A DNA stretch of 64,000 nt. Origin: JAVJST01 sp040219295. Its GTDB lineage: Bacteria > Pseudomonadota > Alphaproteobacteria > Rhodospirillales > Casp-alpha2. Under the pieces are notes generated by a model. The model saw only the letters and a program-made list of their open reading frames with translations. It was not told where the DNA came from and made no database searches. The stretch is from the NCBI GenBank assembly GCA_040219295.1, contig JAVJST010000005.1, positions 1,364,001 through 1,428,000 on the forward strand, written 5' to 3'. Made by a program: the position numbers and the translations under genes. This document shows positions 26,314 to 38,057 of the stretch, one piece after another (positions within the stretch are counted from its first letter, which is position 1; each line of letters opens with the position of its first letter).

Positions 26314-27237
26314 TCACTTTTCCATGTCGGCCGTAAACGAACGATATCTGTTTCGCCCTTCGTTCTTGGCTCTATACAATGCGATATCCGCGCGACGGAC
26401 CAGGTCAACAGCGTTGTCGGCATCACCGGGGAAGAGTGCAATTCCCACGCTGATTCCGACGGAAACGGTACGACCCTCGATCTCGAAGGGTTGCCCGATT
26501 TCGTCGACGTACCGCTGCGCCAACTCCTCTACATCGGACTTACGATTCACGCCGACAAGAACAACGGCAAACTCGTCTCCGCCCATGCGCACGGCCAAGT
26601 CGACTTCTCGAATCATCTTGCTCAGCCCAGACGCGACGGCCTTGAGGAGGGCGTCCCCAAAAGGATGCCCGTGGGTGTCGTTAACGGCCTTGAACTCGTC
26701 CAGATCAAGCAGAAGGAGGGCTGTGCCATAGTCGAACCGGCGGCCCGCCTTCAAAGCGTCTTCGAGTGCCGTTTTGAATCGGTTCCGGTTCGCCAATCCG
26801 GTTAGTCCGTCGGTGAGCGCCAGATTGCGAAGCTCCCGTTCGGCGTTCTTCCGTGCGGTGATGTCCTCCATTGCCAGAAGTATCGATTTGGCGTCTGTCG
26901 TTCTGGTGGCCACCTCGCGAGCATTCAGCAGCAATGTCTTGAAACCTATTGCAGGGAATTCGTGCTCGACCTCGTAGGCTTCGATCGTAGTGCCGCCTGG
27001 AATGACATGCTGCAACAACTGGCGTAACTCCGGGATGTCCCATTGTCCATTGCCCAGTTCGAATATGATCCGCCCTTCGGTTTCCGATCGGGAAACCTGA
27101 AAGGTGCGATAGAAGCTGCGACTGGCCATCTCGACACGCAGATCGCCATCGAGGACGATGAAGGGTTCCCGCAAAGTGTCCAGAATACCCTGTGCAAGAT
27201 CGAGAGCCTGGGTTCCGGATGCGTAGCGTGATTGCAT
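26314..27237 (-). CDS. PAS-GGDEF diguanylate cyclase
   Basis: 307 residues, soluble. An N-terminal PAS domain (about 14-125: ILDTLREPFIVLDGDLRVE ... LLLNAREV) is followed by the linker AMEDITARKNAERELRNLAL and a complete GGDEF domain (about 138-300) with TDGLTGLANRNRF, LDLDEFKAVNDTHGH and RMGGDEFAVV. REVD five residues before GGDEF is an intact RxxD inhibitory site. It should make cyclic di-GMP and be product-inhibited. This is the only GGDEF protein here with an intact active site. Confidence 0.92.
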   Translation of the reverse strand: MQSRYASGTQALDLAQGILDTLREPFIVLDGDLRVEMASRSFYRTFQVSRSETEGRIIFELGNGQWDIPELRQLLQHVIPGGTTIEAYEVEHEFPAIGFKTLLLNAREVATRTTDAKSILLAMEDITARKNAERELRNLALTDGLTGLANRNRFKTALEDALKAGRRFDYGTALLLLDLDEFKAVNDTHGHPFGDALLKAVASGLSKMIREVDLAVRMGGDEFAVVLVGVNRKSDVEELAQRYVDEIGQPFEIEGRTVSVGISVGIALFPGDADNAVDLVRRADIALYRAKNEGRNRYRSFTADMEK

Positions 27238-27282
27238 GGATCAACTCTAGCACAGGGGCAGATCCGGAACAGAAAACCCAAT

Positions 27283-27303
27283 GATCAGCTCAATAGGCTG
27301 ATC
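27283..27303. promoter_or_regulatory. Inverted repeat between divergent GGDEF and selO genes
   Basis: GATCAGC (27283-27289) and GCTGATC (27297-27303) are exact inverted repeats with a 7-base spacer. They lie in the 225-base divergent promoter region and could be an operator for either gene. Confidence 0.3.
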
Positions 27304-27462
27304 CAAAGCGAACTGGCTCGGCGCCTCTTGTTCTGACGGTTGATCATGGCCGCTCGGGGGGGCAGAAGCAGAATACCTGCCGAAAGGGCATCCAGGCCCG
27401 GCATGAGGTGCGCCGTTGCAGCCGGTGATGGCCTTTCCGCCGAGCATCCCTATATTCCCGAT

Positions 27463-28944
27463 ATGAACACCATCCATTTCCCGTTCGAAAACAGCTACGG
27501 CCGCCTGCCGGAGCGATTCTACACCCGCCTGTCGCCGACCGCGGTGACCGCCCCCCAATCCATCATCGTGAACCCGGGCGTGGCGCGCTCGCTGGGGCTC
27601 GACGCGGACACCCTGACGACCGAGGCGGCGACCCGCGTGTTTGCCGGTAATGCCGTGCCGGACGGGGCCGATCCGCTGGCCATGGCCTACGCCGGTCACC
27701 AGTTCGGGCATTTCGTGCCGCAACTCGGCGACGGCCGGGCCATCCTGCTCGGCGAAATCGTCGACCGCGACGGCGTTCGCCAGGACATCCACCTCAAGGG
27801 CGCGGGCCGGACGCCGTATTCCCGGGGCGGCGACGGCCGCGCGGCCCTCGGCCCCGTGCTCCGCGAGTACATCGTCAGCGCCCACATGCACGCGCTCGGC
27901 ATTCCGACGACCCGGGCCCTGGCTGCGGTGACCACCGGTGAGGCGGTCTACCGGGACGACGTCCTGCCCGGCGCCGTGTTGACCCGGGTCGCGGCGAGCC
28001 ATCTGCGGATCGGCACGTTCGAGTACTTCACCGCGCGGCGCGACGCCGAGGCGGTGAAGACGCTGATCGACTACGCCATCGACCGGCACTATCCCGACAT
28101 CGACAAGGGCGCGGGCGCCGCCGCCGCGCTCCTGGAGGGCGTGCTCCGGCGGCAATCGTCGCTCGTCGCCAAGTGGCTATCGGTCGGCTTCATCCACGGG
28201 GTGATGAACACCGACAACACGTCGATCTCGGGCGAGACCATCGACTACGGACCATGCGCCTTCATCGATACCTACCGCCCGGACAAGGTGTTCAGTTCGA
28301 TCGATACCGGCGGGCGCTACGCATTCATGAACCAGCCCGCCGTGCTGCAGTGGAACCTCGGCCAACTGGCGGAATGCCTGCTGCCGTTCATCGACGAACG
28401 CCAGGAGACGGCCGTCGGCGTCGCCCAGGACATCATCGACGGGTTCCCCGATATCTTCTCGGAGGACATGCGACGCGCCTTCGCGCGCAAGCTCGGCCTG
28501 AACGAGCAGGCGCCGGACGCGATGGCCATGGCGCTTTCGCTGCTTGAGGTGATGGCGGAACAGAAGGCGGACTTCACGCTGACGTTTCGCAACCTCGCAG
28601 AGGCGATCGGTGACGACGACCGGGCCGACGCGTTTCTCGGCCAGTTCGAGGAGCCGGGCGCGGTCGGCGAATGGCTCAATCGGTGGCGCGCGCGAGTCAT
28701 CGAGGACAACGAAAGCGCGGACATCGCGCAGGCACGGCTGAATGCCGCGAACCCGGCGGTGATCGCGCGCAATCATCTGGTCGAGGCGGTCATTCGCGCG
28801 GCGGAGGACCGGTCGGACTATGCCCCGTTGCACGAGATGATGGAGGTCGTCGAGGCACCGTTCGCAGACCAGCCGCCGGGCTCCCGCTATGTGCGGCCGC
28901 CGCAGCCCGGCGAGGAAGTAATGAAAACCTTCTGCGGCACCTGA
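27463..28944 (+). CDS. selO: SelO/YdiU protein adenylyltransferase
   Basis: 493 residues. SelO is a pseudokinase-fold enzyme that AMPylates Ser, Thr or Tyr on proteins, with a role in oxidative stress. It starts at MNTIHFPFENSYGRLP, the conserved N-terminus. Visible blocks are YAGHQFGHFVPQLGDGRA, HLKGAGRTPYSRGGDGRA, the nucleotide-binding region SHLRIGTFEYF, GVMNTDNTSISGETIDYGPCAF, and the end YVRPPQPGEEVMKTFCGT. The C-terminal Cys stands near the site of the redox Cys/Sec of the family. It is a single gene. Confidence 0.93.
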   Translation: MNTIHFPFENSYGRLPERFYTRLSPTAVTAPQSIIVNPGVARSLGLDADTLTTEAATRVFAGNAVPDGADPLAMAYAGHQFGHFVPQLGDGRAILLGEIVDRDGVRQDIHLKGAGRTPYSRGGDGRAALGPVLREYIVSAHMHALGIPTTRALAAVTTGEAVYRDDVLPGAVLTRVAASHLRIGTFEYFTARRDAEAVKTLIDYAIDRHYPDIDKGAGAAAALLEGVLRRQSSLVAKWLSVGFIHGVMNTDNTSISGETIDYGPCAFIDTYRPDKVFSSIDTGGRYAFMNQPAVLQWNLGQLAECLLPFIDERQETAVGVAQDIIDGFPDIFSEDMRRAFARKLGLNEQAPDAMAMALSLLEVMAEQKADFTLTFRNLAEAIGDDDRADAFLGQFEEPGAVGEWLNRWRARVIEDNESADIAQARLNAANPAVIARNHLVEAVIRAAEDRSDYAPLHEMMEVVEAPFADQPPGSRYVRPPQPGEEVMKTFCGT

Positions 28945-29132
28945 GGTCGGGAACGACTGACGCTTTGACTCTCTCATCTGCGCCTTCATCGCTGCCGCGA
29001 TTCCGACCCTTCTTCAGACCCAGAGGTATCGGGGAAGTTTCGGGCAGGCGCTCAGTACGTTCTCAAGGGGGAGGGCAGTCATCGCCATGCTATAGTGCGT
29101 TCCGAGATCACTCGAAACTTCGCGTGAGAGTC

Positions 29133-30455
29133 ATGCACATTGCGATTCTGCTGCCGGTCTACGTGATAATCGCCATCGCACCGCTTGCGCTGAGTTGGCT
29201 GCAGGGTCTTCCGCCGCGTTCGTTCTGGGATGAGGTCGCCACCGGCCTTGCCATGACGTCATTTGCCGTTCTCCTCGTCGAATTCGTCCTGTCGGGGCGT
29301 TTTCAGTCGGTTTCGGGACGCATCGGAATGGATGTCACGATGCGATTCCACCAACTCGTGGCGGGCACGGTTCTGGTGTTCGCATTGCTGCACCCGTTTC
29401 TCTATCGTGCGCCTTTCCTCAACCATCCTTTGCCCTGGGATCCAAGCGGACAGTTCACGCTCGGCCTGGATATCAGCTCCGTCCTGACCGGCGTGGCGGC
29501 ATGGATCGCGATTCCCGCCTTCATGGTGCTATCCGTTTATCGTGATCAACTGCCGTATCGCTATGAAACCTGGCGGGCGATTCATGCCATCGGCGCCGTG
29601 GTGATCGCCGCGTTGGTCACCCATCATGCGCTTACGGCCGGGCGCTACAGCGCGGATCCCCTGCTGGCCGGGTTCTGGCTGGTGCTTCTGGCCCTGGCGC
29701 TGGCCTCTCTCACGTGGACGTACCTGATCGCGCCTTTGGGAGCGGGCGGCCGCCAGTACGAGGTTGCTTCGGTCAGAAAGGTTGCCCTCAAGACCTGGGA
29801 GGTCAGCGTTCGTCCCAGGCACGACGATGCGCTACCTTTCAAGGCGGGGCAGTTCGCCTGGCTGACTATCGGTCATAGCCGATTTTCGTTGAACGAGAAT
29901 CCTTTTTCGTTCAGTTCGGCGCCGGCCGAGCGGCCAGCCATCCGTTTCATCATCAAGGAAGTCGGCGACATGACCCGCGGTGTCGGCAACGTACAACCCG
30001 GAACGGTCGCCTATCTGGACGGGCCGCATGGCAGTCTTACGCTGGATCGGCGACAGGGAGCCGGCATAGCGTTGATCGCGGGTGGTGTCGGTATCGCGCC
30101 GCTGTTGAGCATTGCGCGCCAGATGGTTGCCGACGGGGACCGTCGCCCCTTGATTTTGCTATACGGCAATCGGGTGGCGGAACAGATCGTCTATGCCGAC
30201 GAGTTGGACGAACTTGATCGCCGCGCCGAGACAAAGGTCGTCCATGTCGTCTCGGAACCCGAGCCGGGCTGGCAGGGGCTGACGGGCCGTATCGACAACG
30301 AAATCATCGGACGCACCTTTTCCTTCGACGGTGCTCGGGACTGGCTGTATCTCGTCTGCGGTCCGTCTGCCATGCTGGACGTGGTTGAGGACGCACTCCT
30401 CGCACTGGGGGTGCCGTCGGATCAGGTCGTGGTCGAGCAGTTCTATTACGACTAG
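29133..30455 (+). CDS. Ferric reductase-like transmembrane flavocytochrome
   Basis: 440 residues. About six N-terminal membrane helices (residues 1-205) contain haem-ligand type histidines (RFHQLVAGTVL, LLHPFLYR, AIHAIGAV, THHALTAG). The cytoplasmic part is a ferredoxin-NADP reductase unit: FAD site NENPFSFSSAP and NAD(P) site GGVGIAPLLSIARQM, ending VVEQFYYD. Such NOX/FRE-like proteins pass electrons from NAD(P)H across the membrane to ferric iron or another acceptor. The 29-codon membrane peptide gene begins 9 bases after its stop. Confidence 0.87.
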   Translation: MHIAILLPVYVIIAIAPLALSWLQGLPPRSFWDEVATGLAMTSFAVLLVEFVLSGRFQSVSGRIGMDVTMRFHQLVAGTVLVFALLHPFLYRAPFLNHPLPWDPSGQFTLGLDISSVLTGVAAWIAIPAFMVLSVYRDQLPYRYETWRAIHAIGAVVIAALVTHHALTAGRYSADPLLAGFWLVLLALALASLTWTYLIAPLGAGGRQYEVASVRKVALKTWEVSVRPRHDDALPFKAGQFAWLTIGHSRFSLNENPFSFSSAPAERPAIRFIIKEVGDMTRGVGNVQPGTVAYLDGPHGSLTLDRRQGAGIALIAGGVGIAPLLSIARQMVADGDRRPLILLYGNRVAEQIVYADELDELDRRAETKVVHVVSEPEPGWQGLTGRIDNEIIGRTFSFDGARDWLYLVCGPSAMLDVVEDALLALGVPSDQVVVEQFYYD

Positions 30456-30464
30456 TGACAGGTG

Positions 30465-30554
30465 ATGAAGAAGCAACGACACCGGATAACCGCTACCGTT
30501 TGGGCCATCAGCGCAGTGCTGGCGCTTGCGGTGCTGTTCTTTGCCCTTCGCTAA
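30465..30554 (+). CDS. 29-residue single-pass membrane peptide
   Basis: MKKQRHRITATVW is followed by a 14-residue hydrophobic run (AISAVLALAVLFFA) and ends LR. Positive N-terminus and one helix make a small inner-membrane protein with its N-terminus inside. An AGG precedes the ATG and the gene is 9 bases after the flavocytochrome stop, so it is probably its partner, comparable in form to CydX-like or oxidase-assembly peptides. No family identity is claimed. Confidence 0.5.
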   Translation: MKKQRHRITATVWAISAVLALAVLFFALR

Positions 30555-30620
30555 GCGCCTTACGGCTTGTCAGTTTCCCGCGAATACCCAGACGCGATCC
30601 CGACGCGAGGGCAACATTCG

Positions 30621-32513
<1,893 letters not shown>

Positions 32514-32538
32514 GCCGAAGCCTCCGGGATGTGAACCG

Positions 32539-33573
32539 TCAATGCGAAACCGGGCCGCCGCGGGACCGCCACTCGGCCAGTCCGCCGGTCATGTGCCGGG
32601 CTTCGCCGAGACCATGATCCCGGAGGTCCTGCAAGGCAAGCGCCGAGCGTTCGCCGTGGGCGCAGAACAGTAACAGGCGCTTGCCGGCGTCGGCCTTGTG
32701 GGCGGCCAGCCGGTCGTCTTCGACGGCGGCGCCGAGCTCGCCGTAAGGAACGTCGAGCGCACCCGCGATGGTGCCGTGGCGGACCTGTTCGCCTGGTTCG
32801 CGCAGGTCGACGAACACGGTTTGGCCGTCGCCGAGCAGGTCGCGGCACGCGTCGACGTCGAGCGAGCGCCCGGCGAGCCACGGGTCGTCGCTGTGGAAGC
32901 CGATGGCGCGATTGCGCGGCACGGCGACGTCCATCTGCTTCGGGTTCGGCAGATCGAGCGCGGCCATGATCTCGACGTACTCGTCCTCGTTCTCGACCTG
33001 CAGGCGCGGGTTGAAGGCACGTTCCTCGCCAATAGTGCTGACGGTGTCGCCCTTGTAGTCATGCGCCGGGTAAACCAGGGTTTCGTCCGGCAACCGGAGC
33101 AGCTTGTCGAAGATCGAGTGATATTGGGCGCGGGAATCGCCGTTCTGAAAATCGGTGCGGCCGGTACCGCGGATCAGCAGGGTGTCGCCGGTGAAGACCC
33201 GATCCGGCATGACGAACGAGTACGAGCAGTCGGTGTGGCCCGGGGTGTAGAGCACGTCGAGCGAGACCTTTCCGGCGGTGATGGTGTCGCCCTCTGCGAC
33301 GCGCACGGATACCACGTCGGCGCTGCTCATCTCGCCCATCACGGTGATGCAGTGGGTGGTGTCGCGCAGCGCGCCAAGCGCGGTGACGTGATCGGCGTGG
33401 ATGTGGGTGTCGACCGCCTTGACCAGCCGGATGTCGAGCTCGCGGAGCAGCCGCAGGTAGTGGTCGAGCCGGTCGAGAACCGGATCGATGATGAGCGCCT
33501 CGCCGCCGGTCTTTTCGGCGATCAGGTAGGTGTAGGTCGATGACTGGCTGTCGAACAGCTGGCGAAAGATCAT
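32539..33573 (-). CDS. Persulfide dioxygenase-rhodanese fusion
   Basis: 344 residues from MIFRQLFDSQSSTYTYLIA. Residues 1-235 are an ETHE1-type metallo-beta-lactamase fold with THIHADH, PGHTDCSYSF, FTGDTLLIRGTGRTDFQNGD and YPAHDYKG; this class oxidises glutathione persulfide to sulfite with one ferrous iron. Residues 250-344 are a rhodanese with active-site loop FCAHGERS. The fusion couples sulfane-sulfur transfer to persulfide oxidation. It lies between the RND pump and an ABC exporter on the same strand, an unusual setting. Confidence 0.9.
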   Translation of the reverse strand: MIFRQLFDSQSSTYTYLIAEKTGGEALIIDPVLDRLDHYLRLLRELDIRLVKAVDTHIHADHVTALGALRDTTHCITVMGEMSSADVVSVRVAEGDTITAGKVSLDVLYTPGHTDCSYSFVMPDRVFTGDTLLIRGTGRTDFQNGDSRAQYHSIFDKLLRLPDETLVYPAHDYKGDTVSTIGEERAFNPRLQVENEDEYVEIMAALDLPNPKQMDVAVPRNRAIGFHSDDPWLAGRSLDVDACRDLLGDGQTVFVDLREPGEQVRHGTIAGALDVPYGELGAAVEDDRLAAHKADAGKRLLLFCAHGERSALALQDLRDHGLGEARHMTGGLAEWRSRGGPVSH

Positions 33574-33638
33574 GCGCTGTACATAGGTCAGATAGGGCGC
33601 AGATCGCAAGGCCGCGCCGTGCTTCAGTTCGGTAACGG

Positions 33639-36600
33639 TTACTCCGCCGGCGAGCCTTCCGCCGCGGCGAGCTTGAGGTCGTGCGCCCGCTCCGCGGCCT
33701 TGGCGACCATCGACATCAGCGGCGGGATGATCAGCAGGGTCATCACCGCCGACAGCGAAAGCCCGCCGATGACCACGGAGCCGAGCCCGCGATAGAGCTC
33801 GGAACCGGCGCCCGGCACGATGACCAGCGGCAGCATGCCGAACACGCTGGTCGCGGTGGACATGAAGATCGGCCGGATACGGTTGCGGGTCGCCTCCATG
33901 ATCGCCAGCGAGATCCGCATCTTCTCGGTGCGGATGTGATACAGCGTCTGGTGCACCAGCAGGATGGCGTTGTTGACGACGATGCCGATCAGGATGACGA
34001 AACCGAGCAGGGTCAGCATGTCGAGGGGCTGGAAGGCAAAAGTGTTGACCAGCGCCAGGCCGCCGACACCGCCGGCCGTTGCCATTGGCACCGAGAACAG
34101 GATGACGAGGGGGTAGAGGAAGCTCTCGAACAGCACCGCCATCACCAGATAGACGATGGCGACCGCGAGCAACAGATCCCAGACGATGGCGTTCCAGGTC
34201 TCGGTCAGCTTGTCCGCCGTGCCCGACATGCGGAGCTGGACGCCGGGTGGCAGGCCCTGATCGCGGAGCGGCGTGATGATCTGGCTGTCGATCAGCTCGA
34301 GCGCCTGTTCGAGCGGCATCTCGTCGGGCGGGCTGATCTCGAGAGTCACGGTTCGCTGCCGTTCGAGATGGCGAATCTCCGTCGGCCCCGACGTGACCTC
34401 GACGTCGGCCAGCGCACCGGCCGGCAGAATACGGCCGGACTGCGTCACCACCGGCAGGTAGGCGATGCCCTGGGTCGTGACGACGTTGCCGACCGTACCC
34501 TTGAGGGTGAGGTCGATGCGCTTGCCGTCGACCGTGATCTCGGCGACGCGCAGGCCGTCGTTGAAGCTGTCGATGGTCAGGCCGAGTTCCAGCGCCGTGA
34601 CGCCGGCGTCGGCCAGCTTGATGCGGTCGGGCGTGATGCGGACCTCGGGCGAGCCGAGCTCGAGGCCGGGCAGCGGACGCATCTGGGTGCCGCCGGATCG
34701 CGGCAGCACGCCCTCGAGCATGCCGGCGGCGCGTTGCGCGACGCCGAGGATCTGTTCCAGGTCGGGGCCGCTGACGTTGAGGTCGACCGAGCGGCTGCCG
34801 CCGATACCGCGGCCGAACAGCGACGTCTGGCGGATCAGGCCGAAGGTGCCGGGCTCGCTGAACGCGGCCTCGCGCATCGGCGGGATCAGTTCCCGGGCCC
34901 GCGACGGGTCTTCGGCGGCGGCGCCGAGGAACATGTTGCCGCGGGTGGCGACGAAGAAGAAGCGCTCGAACCGGGCGATGCCGTTGGCCGCGGCATCCGC
35001 GCTGTTTTCGGCGTCGGCCCACAGCGGCGTCAGCTGGCTCTCGATGCGCCCGGCGATGTCGGTCATCGTCCCGAGATTGTAGCCCGGCGGCGGCACGATG
35101 TAGCCGATCACCAGGTTACGGTTGCCGCTCGGCAGGTAATCGAGCTTCGGCAGGAACGCCCAGGTGGCGGCAAGGGCCGTCGTGGAGACGATGCCGACGA
35201 GCAGGAACGAGGCAATCCGGTTGGCGACGATTTTGCCCATTACGCCGACCACGGCATTGACGAACGTTCGCCCGATGCCGACCAGTCCGCTGCCGATGAA
35301 GCCGAGCGGCGGGCCGATGCGCCTTTCGATTTCGTAGATCACGCCCTCGTCGCGCAGCAACCAGTTCGAGAGCGCCGGGATCACGGTGACGGCGACCAGC
35401 AGCGACAGCAGCACGGAAACCGAGATCGCCACGGCAATGTCGCGGAACAGTTGGCCGACCTCGAGGTCCATGACCAGAATCGGCGCAAACACCAACACCG
35501 TGGTCAGCGCGGAGACGAGAATGGCGCCCCAGACCTGGCGTGCGCCCTCGTAGGCCGCCTGCTCGGTCGGTTCGCCGCGTTCGCGCAGCCGGTAGATGTT
35601 CTCGAGCACGACGATCGCAGCGTCCACTACCATGCCGACCGCGAAGGCGATGCCGGCGAGCGAGATCACGTTCAGCGAACGCCCGAGCATGGCCATGGCG
35701 ACGAAGGCGCCGACCACCGAAACCGGAATCGCCAGCGAAACGACCAGGGTGGCGCGGCCAGAACGCAGGAACAGCAGGAGGACGATGGCCGCGAGGCTGC
35801 CGCCGAGGAAGATGTTCTGGCGCACCAGGTTGATCGAGGAGTCGATGTAGACGGTTTCGTCGTAGACCTGGGACAGGTAGAGACCCTGGCGCGGCAGCTC
35901 GGTCTCGTTCAGTTCGCGGATCGTGGCGCGAATGCCGTTCATTACTTCGATCACGTTGGCGCCGGTCTCGCGCACGGTGTTGATGGCGATTGCCGGATCG
36001 CCGAGCATGCGGATCGACGCCGTCGGGTCCTTGTAGGCGAAGTCGACGTCCGCGATATCGCCGACGGTGACCCGCGCTACCCGGCCTGACGCTTCGTCGC
36101 TGGTGGAACGCAGCACCACGTCGCGGACCTGTCCGATGTCGTCGAAGTCGCCTTCCGTGCGCACCACGTAACGGCGCTTGCCCTCGTCGACATCGCCCGC
36201 CGAGATGCTCGCGTTGGCGTCGCGCAGGGTGGCGACGACCTGGCCCACGGTCAGGCGATAGCGGGCGAGTTTTTCGGGATCGACGACGATCTCCATCTCG
36301 CGCTCGCTGCCGCCGAAGTAGTTGACGGCCGACACGCCGGGCACGCGCTCGAGACGGTCCTTGATGACATCCTCGACGAAATCGCCGAAATGATGGATCG
36401 GGGTGGTGTTGCCTTCGGCCCGGCGCAACACGATCCAGGCGATAGGGTTGTCCTCGCTGCCCGAAGTCTCGATCGTCGGCTCGTCGGCCTCGTCCGGGTA
36501 GCCGTCGACCCGGTCGAGCCGATTGGCGACCAGCAGCAGGGCCTTGTCCATGTTCTGGCCAACGGCGAACTCGAGCGTGATCGACGAGCGGCCGTCCTCG

Positions 36601-36851
36601 GAGCGGCTCGAGATTTCGTCGAGCCCCTCGAGCCCCTTGAGGACTTCTTCCTGGCGGTTGGTGATCTCGCGCTCGATCTCTGCGGGGGCGGCTCCTGCCC
36701 AGACCGTGCGCAGATTGATGATCGGTTTGCGCACGTCGGGCGTTAGCTGAATCGGGATTTCACTGAGGGCGACGAGACCGAACATGACGACCATGATGAC
36801 CGCCGCGATGACGGCGACGGGTCGGGCAATTGCGGCGCGTATGAGGTCCAT
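33639..36851 (-). CDS. RND efflux pump, AcrB/HAE1 family
   Basis: 1070 residues with two repeats of a membrane helix, porter loops and five helices. Membrane helix 4 contains AFAVGMVVDAAIVVLENIYR: one of the two proton-relay aspartates of AcrB is Ala, as in several other RND branches. Helix 1 begins MDLIRAAIARPVAVIAAVIM. The periplasmic porter parts are about 40-330 and 600-880. It starts 11 bases after the adaptor stop, so they are one unit. No outer-membrane channel gene is in the cluster. Confidence 0.94.
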   Translation of the reverse strand: MDLIRAAIARPVAVIAAVIMVVMFGLVALSEIPIQLTPDVRKPIINLRTVWAGAAPAEIEREITNRQEEVLKGLEGLDEISSRSEDGRSSITLEFAVGQNMDKALLLVANRLDRVDGYPDEADEPTIETSGSEDNPIAWIVLRRAEGNTTPIHHFGDFVEDVIKDRLERVPGVSAVNYFGGSEREMEIVVDPEKLARYRLTVGQVVATLRDANASISAGDVDEGKRRYVVRTEGDFDDIGQVRDVVLRSTSDEASGRVARVTVGDIADVDFAYKDPTASIRMLGDPAIAINTVRETGANVIEVMNGIRATIRELNETELPRQGLYLSQVYDETVYIDSSINLVRQNIFLGGSLAAIVLLLFLRSGRATLVVSLAIPVSVVGAFVAMAMLGRSLNVISLAGIAFAVGMVVDAAIVVLENIYRLRERGEPTEQAAYEGARQVWGAILVSALTTVLVFAPILVMDLEVGQLFRDIAVAISVSVLLSLLVAVTVIPALSNWLLRDEGVIYEIERRIGPPLGFIGSGLVGIGRTFVNAVVGVMGKIVANRIASFLLVGIVSTTALAATWAFLPKLDYLPSGNRNLVIGYIVPPPGYNLGTMTDIAGRIESQLTPLWADAENSADAAANGIARFERFFFVATRGNMFLGAAAEDPSRARELIPPMREAAFSEPGTFGLIRQTSLFGRGIGGSRSVDLNVSGPDLEQILGVAQRAAGMLEGVLPRSGGTQMRPLPGLELGSPEVRITPDRIKLADAGVTALELGLTIDSFNDGLRVAEITVDGKRIDLTLKGTVGNVVTTQGIAYLPVVTQSGRILPAGALADVEVTSGPTEIRHLERQRTVTLEISPPDEMPLEQALELIDSQIITPLRDQGLPPGVQLRMSGTADKLTETWNAIVWDLLLAVAIVYLVMAVLFESFLYPLVILFSVPMATAGGVGGLALVNTFAFQPLDMLTLLGFVILIGIVVNNAILLVHQTLYHIRTEKMRISLAIMEATRNRIRPIFMSTATSVFGMLPLVIVPGAGSELYRGLGSVVIGGLSLSAVMTLLIIPPLMSMVAKAAERAHDLKLAAAEGSPAE

Positions 36852-36862
36852 GGATGTCCCGC

Positions 36863-38035
36863 TTATCCGTCGCTGCCCGATGCGCCGGCGTCCACGGCCG
36901 ACGGCTGCGTCGACGGGTCGACCGGTTGGCCGGGCTGCAGGCGTTCGTTGCCGCGGACGACGACCAGGTCGCCGGGCTGCAGGCCGCTGAGAACCTCGAA
37001 ACGCTGCCCCACGGCCTCGCCGATCCGTACGGGCGTCAGTTCCGCCGCGCCGTCGACGACGCGGAAGACGATCCGCTGGCCGCCGCGCTCAAGGATGGCG
37101 TCCTTGTGCACGCTGACGATGTCGCGCGGCACGCCGACCGGGACCTGCAGGGTAACGCTCTGGTTGGCGGCGAGATTCAGCTCGCTCGGCAGACCGGCGG
37201 CAAAGCGGACCGACCGGGTGCGTGTCAGCGGGTTTTCATCCGGAATGGTGGCCCGGACAATGGCCTGCTGCGACGGGCCGCCGGTGAAGCGGAAGGTGAC
37301 GAACGATCCGGGCGCGAGTCCGGCGACGCGGTCCGTCGGCACATCGGCCTCGATCTCCATGGAGCGGTCATCGATCAGGGTCACAACCGGGGCGCCGACC
37401 TGGACATACGCGCCGACCTCGGTGTGGCGTGCGGTGATGACACCGGCGTAAGGCGCGCGGACCTCGGCGTTGTAGAGATTGATCTCGGCAAGGCGCAGGT
37501 TGGCCTCGGCCTCGGCGACCGCGGCGCGAAGTTCGCCGATCTCGCTCTCGACGATGGCGATCTCCTGGCGTTTGTCGGCGACGCGCGACGGGTTGAACGC
37601 GGAGGAATCGGAGAGCTTCTCGAGCCGCTCGAGTTCCTGCCGTCGAAGTTGCAGTTCGGCCCGCTTGGTGGCAACGCCGCTCTCGGCCTCGATCTGGGCG
37701 GCGCGCCACAGATCGCGGGTCGCGCGCAGCGCATCGTCGACCAGCGAGGCGATGATATCGCCGGCTTCGACGCGGTCGCCGACACGAACGTCGAACTGTC
37801 CGATCGGGCCGTTGATGCGGGCCGCGACGACACCGGTGCGCTGCGCGACCAGCCTGCCGATCACCGGCATGGTCTGCGCCATGGCTTCCTCGATGACCGT
37901 ATCGACGCCGACAGGCGTCGCACCGCCGCTCTGGGCGACCGCCGGGCCGGCAGGCGCACCGGCGGTCAACAGGCCGGCGGCCAGGATAGCAGCCGTCACG
38001 GCATTGCTGAGGCGGGGTCGGGTGGTCGATCTCAT
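36863..38035 (-). CDS. RND periplasmic adaptor (membrane fusion protein)
   Basis: 390 residues. A signal peptide (hydrophobic AAILAAGLLTAG, cut near AVAQ) is followed by a lipoyl half (VRVGDRVEAGDIIASLVDD), a helical hairpin (about 100-180) with heptad-like Glu/Arg, the second lipoyl half (VRAPYAGVITARHTEVGAYV), and beta-barrel and membrane-proximal domains. It links the RND pump to an outer-membrane channel. It is divergent from the TetR gene, and its promoter overlaps the palindrome at 38090-38109. Confidence 0.92.
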   Translation of the reverse strand: MRSTTRPRLSNAVTAAILAAGLLTAGAPAGPAVAQSGGATPVGVDTVIEEAMAQTMPVIGRLVAQRTGVVAARINGPIGQFDVRVGDRVEAGDIIASLVDDALRATRDLWRAAQIEAESGVATKRAELQLRRQELERLEKLSDSSAFNPSRVADKRQEIAIVESEIGELRAAVAEAEANLRLAEINLYNAEVRAPYAGVITARHTEVGAYVQVGAPVVTLIDDRSMEIEADVPTDRVAGLAPGSFVTFRFTGGPSQQAIVRATIPDENPLTRTRSVRFAAGLPSELNLAANQSVTLQVPVGVPRDIVSVHKDAILERGGQRIVFRVVDGAAELTPVRIGEAVGQRFEVLSGLQPGDLVVVRGNERLQPGQPVDPSTQPSAVDAGASGSDG

Positions 38036-38057
38036 GGGCGGGGCCCCTGCAGTTCAG

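Noticed and set aside
27247..28155. A 302-codon minus-strand frame
   Set aside because: Antisense to selO, whose conserved blocks are complete.
33681..36089. An 802-codon plus-strand frame
   Set aside because: It is antisense to the RND pump and consists of Arg, Asp, Gln and His-rich low-complexity sequence.
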